Origin: an uncultured Rhodospirillaceae bacterium
Lineage (GTDB): Bacteria; Pseudomonadota; Alphaproteobacteria; RF32; CAG-239
Assembly: GCA_900313155.1 (NCBI GenBank)
Contig: OMQE01000014.1
Span: 1-7,522, forward strand
Reading direction: 5' to 3'
Length of the DNA stretch: 7,522 nucleotides
A model generated the notes under the pieces. It was not told the DNA's origin. It ran no database searches and saw nothing but the letters and a program-made list of their open reading frames with translations. Positions 5,826 to 7,522 of the stretch are shown here, in pieces. The stretch's first letter is position 1, and each line of letters starts with the position of its first letter. Made by a program: the position numbers and the translations under genes.

Positions 5826-7505
5826 ATGAACAAAGAAGATTTAAGAGGTTTTTATACGGCGATAATTTTGTCGGCGTTGGTGGTTTTAGGTGTTAACTAT
5901 TTTTTCCCGCAGGAAAAAGCAAAGCCGACTGCGCCGGAGGTGGTGATTTCTGCGGCAGATGGAACACAAGAAAATATTAAAAGCGCTGAAGCTGAAGAAA
6001 GTGCGTTGCCGGTCTTTGCCAATGTGGCACAAACCTTGCAACAAGATGTCCGCCTGCCGATAGAAAATGACAGTGTTAAAGGCAGCATTCGTCTAAAAGG
6101 TGCGCGTTTTGATGAAGTTTTGCTTACAAAATATAAGCAAACCATAGATGAAAACAGTCCGGCTGTGGAACTTTTTGCACCGGCCAAAACCGCCGAAGCT
6201 TTTTTTGCCGAATATGGCTGGCTTTCTGCGGATCAAAGTTTGCGCCTGCCAAACAAAGACACGTTGTGGCAACTGGCAGATGGCAATAAATTAACGCCGC
6301 AAACACCGGTAACTTTAGTTTGGAACAACGGACAAGGACTGACATTTAAGTATATTATCAGCATGGATGAAAATTATTTGTTCAACGTACGCCAAAGTGT
6401 TGAGAACAAAAGCGGTCATGTCGTTACATTGGTGCCATACGGTTTAATCAGTAAACACGCTTCTGAAGAAGACATGCAACGCAGTATTGCGCATCAGGGC
6501 TTTACCGCGGTTTTAGACGGCAAGCTGAAGGAAATTATTTATACCAACATCAAAGAAGAAGGTGAAAGTTTTGAAACAACCGGCGGATGGGTATCTTTTT
6601 CCGATAAATATTGGTTTGGCGCGTTTGTGTTTAATAAGGATTTTTCGGCAAAAATAAATTTACGCCAAGTGGCGGAAAATACCTATCAGTTAGATTATAA
6701 AGGGCAGGCGGTGGAAATTCAGTCGGGTGCAACGGCAGATGTGGATACGCACTTATATGCCGGCGCTAAAGAAATAAAACTTTTGGATAAATATGCCGAA
6801 AAAATTGATAAGTTTGATTTGGCGGTCGATTTTGGATGGTACTATTTCTTGACCAAACCGTTTTTCTATATTTTAGACTACTTATATCAGCTTTTGGGCA
6901 ACATGGGGTGGGCAATTTTGCTGTTTGCGGCGCTGTTGCGTTTGGCTCTGTTCCCGATTGCCAATAAATCTTTTGAAAGCATGTCTAAAATGCGCAAAGT
7001 TCAGCCGAAAATTATGGCAATTCAAGCCATGTATAAGGATAACAAAGCGGCTCAACAGCGTGCCACAATGGAACTCTATCGCAAAGAAAAAATCAATCCG
7101 GCAGCCGGTTGTTTGCCGATGCTGATTCAAATTCCGGTGTTTTTTTCGCTGTATAAGGTGTTGGTGATTTCGCTTGAAATTCGCCACGCGCCGTTTATCG
7201 GCTGGATTAAAGACCTTTCGGCGCCGGACCCGCTGACCATTTCTCAATGGGCGCATATTTGGGTGCCGGCAGCACTTGATATTGGAATTTGGCCGCTTAT
7301 TTACGGCTTGACGATGTATCTGCAAAACAAACTTAATCCGAAACCGGCTAACAAAGATCAAGCCAGAATGTTTGCTTTAATGCCGCTAATTTTTATGTTT
7401 ATGTTTGCGCATTTTGCCGTCGGGTTGATTATTTATTGGACATTGAGCAATATACTGTCTATGATTCAACAACGGGTGATTATGTATAAGAACGGAGTAA
7501 AATAG
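5826..7505 (+). CDS. yidC: Membrane protein insertase YidC
   Basis: This 559-residue YidC/Oxa1/Alb3 protein inserts and folds inner-membrane proteins, alone or with SecYEG. TM1 is at about 9-27, followed by a Pro/Glu/Ala-rich linker and the large periplasmic beta-sandwich domain of Gram-negative YidC (about 60-330, with GARFDEVLLTKY, GLISKHA and GGWVSFSDKYW). The conserved core starts near 338: TM2 has LLRLALFPI with R372, the groove arginine. Then come the cytoplasmic helical hairpin (FESMSKMRKVQPKI, MELYRKEKINPAAGCLPML), TM3 (428-450), ELRQAPF-like EIRHAPFIGWIKDLSAPDPL, and TM4-TM6 to about 550. ATG 5826 is used because AGGAG (5811-5815) precedes it by 10 bases; the upstream in-frame TTG at 5808 overlaps that site. 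The stop is TAG, directly abutting the next ATG. Confidence 0.98.
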   Translation: MNKEDLRGFYTAIILSALVVLGVNYFFPQEKAKPTAPEVVISAADGTQENIKSAEAEESALPVFANVAQTLQQDVRLPIENDSVKGSIRLKGARFDEVLLTKYKQTIDENSPAVELFAPAKTAEAFFAEYGWLSADQSLRLPNKDTLWQLADGNKLTPQTPVTLVWNNGQGLTFKYIISMDENYLFNVRQSVENKSGHVVTLVPYGLISKHASEEDMQRSIAHQGFTAVLDGKLKEIIYTNIKEEGESFETTGGWVSFSDKYWFGAFVFNKDFSAKINLRQVAENTYQLDYKGQAVEIQSGATADVDTHLYAGAKEIKLLDKYAEKIDKFDLAVDFGWYYFLTKPFFYILDYLYQLLGNMGWAILLFAALLRLALFPIANKSFESMSKMRKVQPKIMAIQAMYKDNKAAQQRATMELYRKEKINPAAGCLPMLIQIPVFFSLYKVLVISLEIRHAPFIGWIKDLSAPDPLTISQWAHIWVPAALDIGIWPLIYGLTMYLQNKLNPKPANKDQARMFALMPLIFMFMFAHFAVGLIIYWTLSNILSMIQQRVIMYKNGVK

Positions 7506-7522
7506 ATGGCTGAAAAGTGGAC
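7506..7522 (+). CDS. Start of next gene in the operon, possibly engB (ribosome biogenesis GTPase)
   Basis: ATG 7506 immediately follows the yidC stop and reads MAEKW before the window ends. GGAG (7494-7497) inside the yidC end is 8 bases upstream, a good translational start. In many alphaproteobacteria the gene after yidC is engB (yihA/ysxC). That identity rests only on gene order, since five residues are not enough to recognise it. Confidence 0.55.

Noticed and set aside
6882..7361. Minus-strand open frame of 159 codons inside yidC
   Set aside because: It lies wholly within the strongly conserved YidC core. Its translation is a His/Asn/Arg-rich shadow.
1..7522. CRISPR array, tRNA or rRNA gene, insertion sequence or prophage genes
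   Set aside because: No regularly spaced repeats, cloverleaf or rRNA-like sequence, transposase motifs or terminal inverted repeats were seen on either strand.

Overview
The window looks like chromosome from an AT-rich alphaproteobacterium, probably an uncultured host-associated or gut lineage. The evidence is the S4 protein (204 residues, no N-terminal zinc cysteines, alphaproteobacterial-type sequence), the YidC sequence, and the gene order rpmH-rnpA-yidD-yidC followed by a gene in the position usually held by engB. The assignment comes from remembered family features, not from a database search.

Layout: (1) positions 1-445, minus strand, hold the 5' part of a TPR-repeat gene cut by the window edge. 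(2) A divergent intergenic region carries the rpsD promoter and a leader able to form alternative hairpins. It is followed by monocistronic rpsD (655-1269) with a strong terminator. (3) An AT-rich gap of about 330 bases, with A-tracts, leads to a good promoter and a single large gene (1605-4739). Its 1044-residue product is one I do not recognise. It has no signal peptide, several glycine/alanine-rich hydrophobic segments in the middle, an alanine-rich helix, and a repeat-rich C-terminal half. It ends at a canonical terminator, so it looks like an independent, well-expressed transcription unit placed between housekeeping genes. (4) Positions 4882-7522 hold the membrane-insertion/ribosome cluster: promoter, rpmH (L34), rnpA (RNase P protein), yidD, yidC and the first codons of the next gene. 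Spacing is tight: rnpA and yidD overlap, and yidC abuts the next gene. A weaker internal promoter may precede yidC.

The most striking observation is that rpmH, whose 44-codon frame is otherwise intact, has an in-frame TAG at codon 5, where L34 normally has an aromatic residue (KRT-Tyr-QPS). rpsD and yidC in the same window use TAG as their normal stop. A genome-wide reassignment of TAG is therefore unlikely. Sequencing or assembly error, local readthrough or suppression, or a recent mutation backed by another copy are the options. The second point of interest is the large orphan membrane-associated protein with its own promoter and terminator. The third is the rpsD leader, a candidate ribosomal-protein autoregulatory element.
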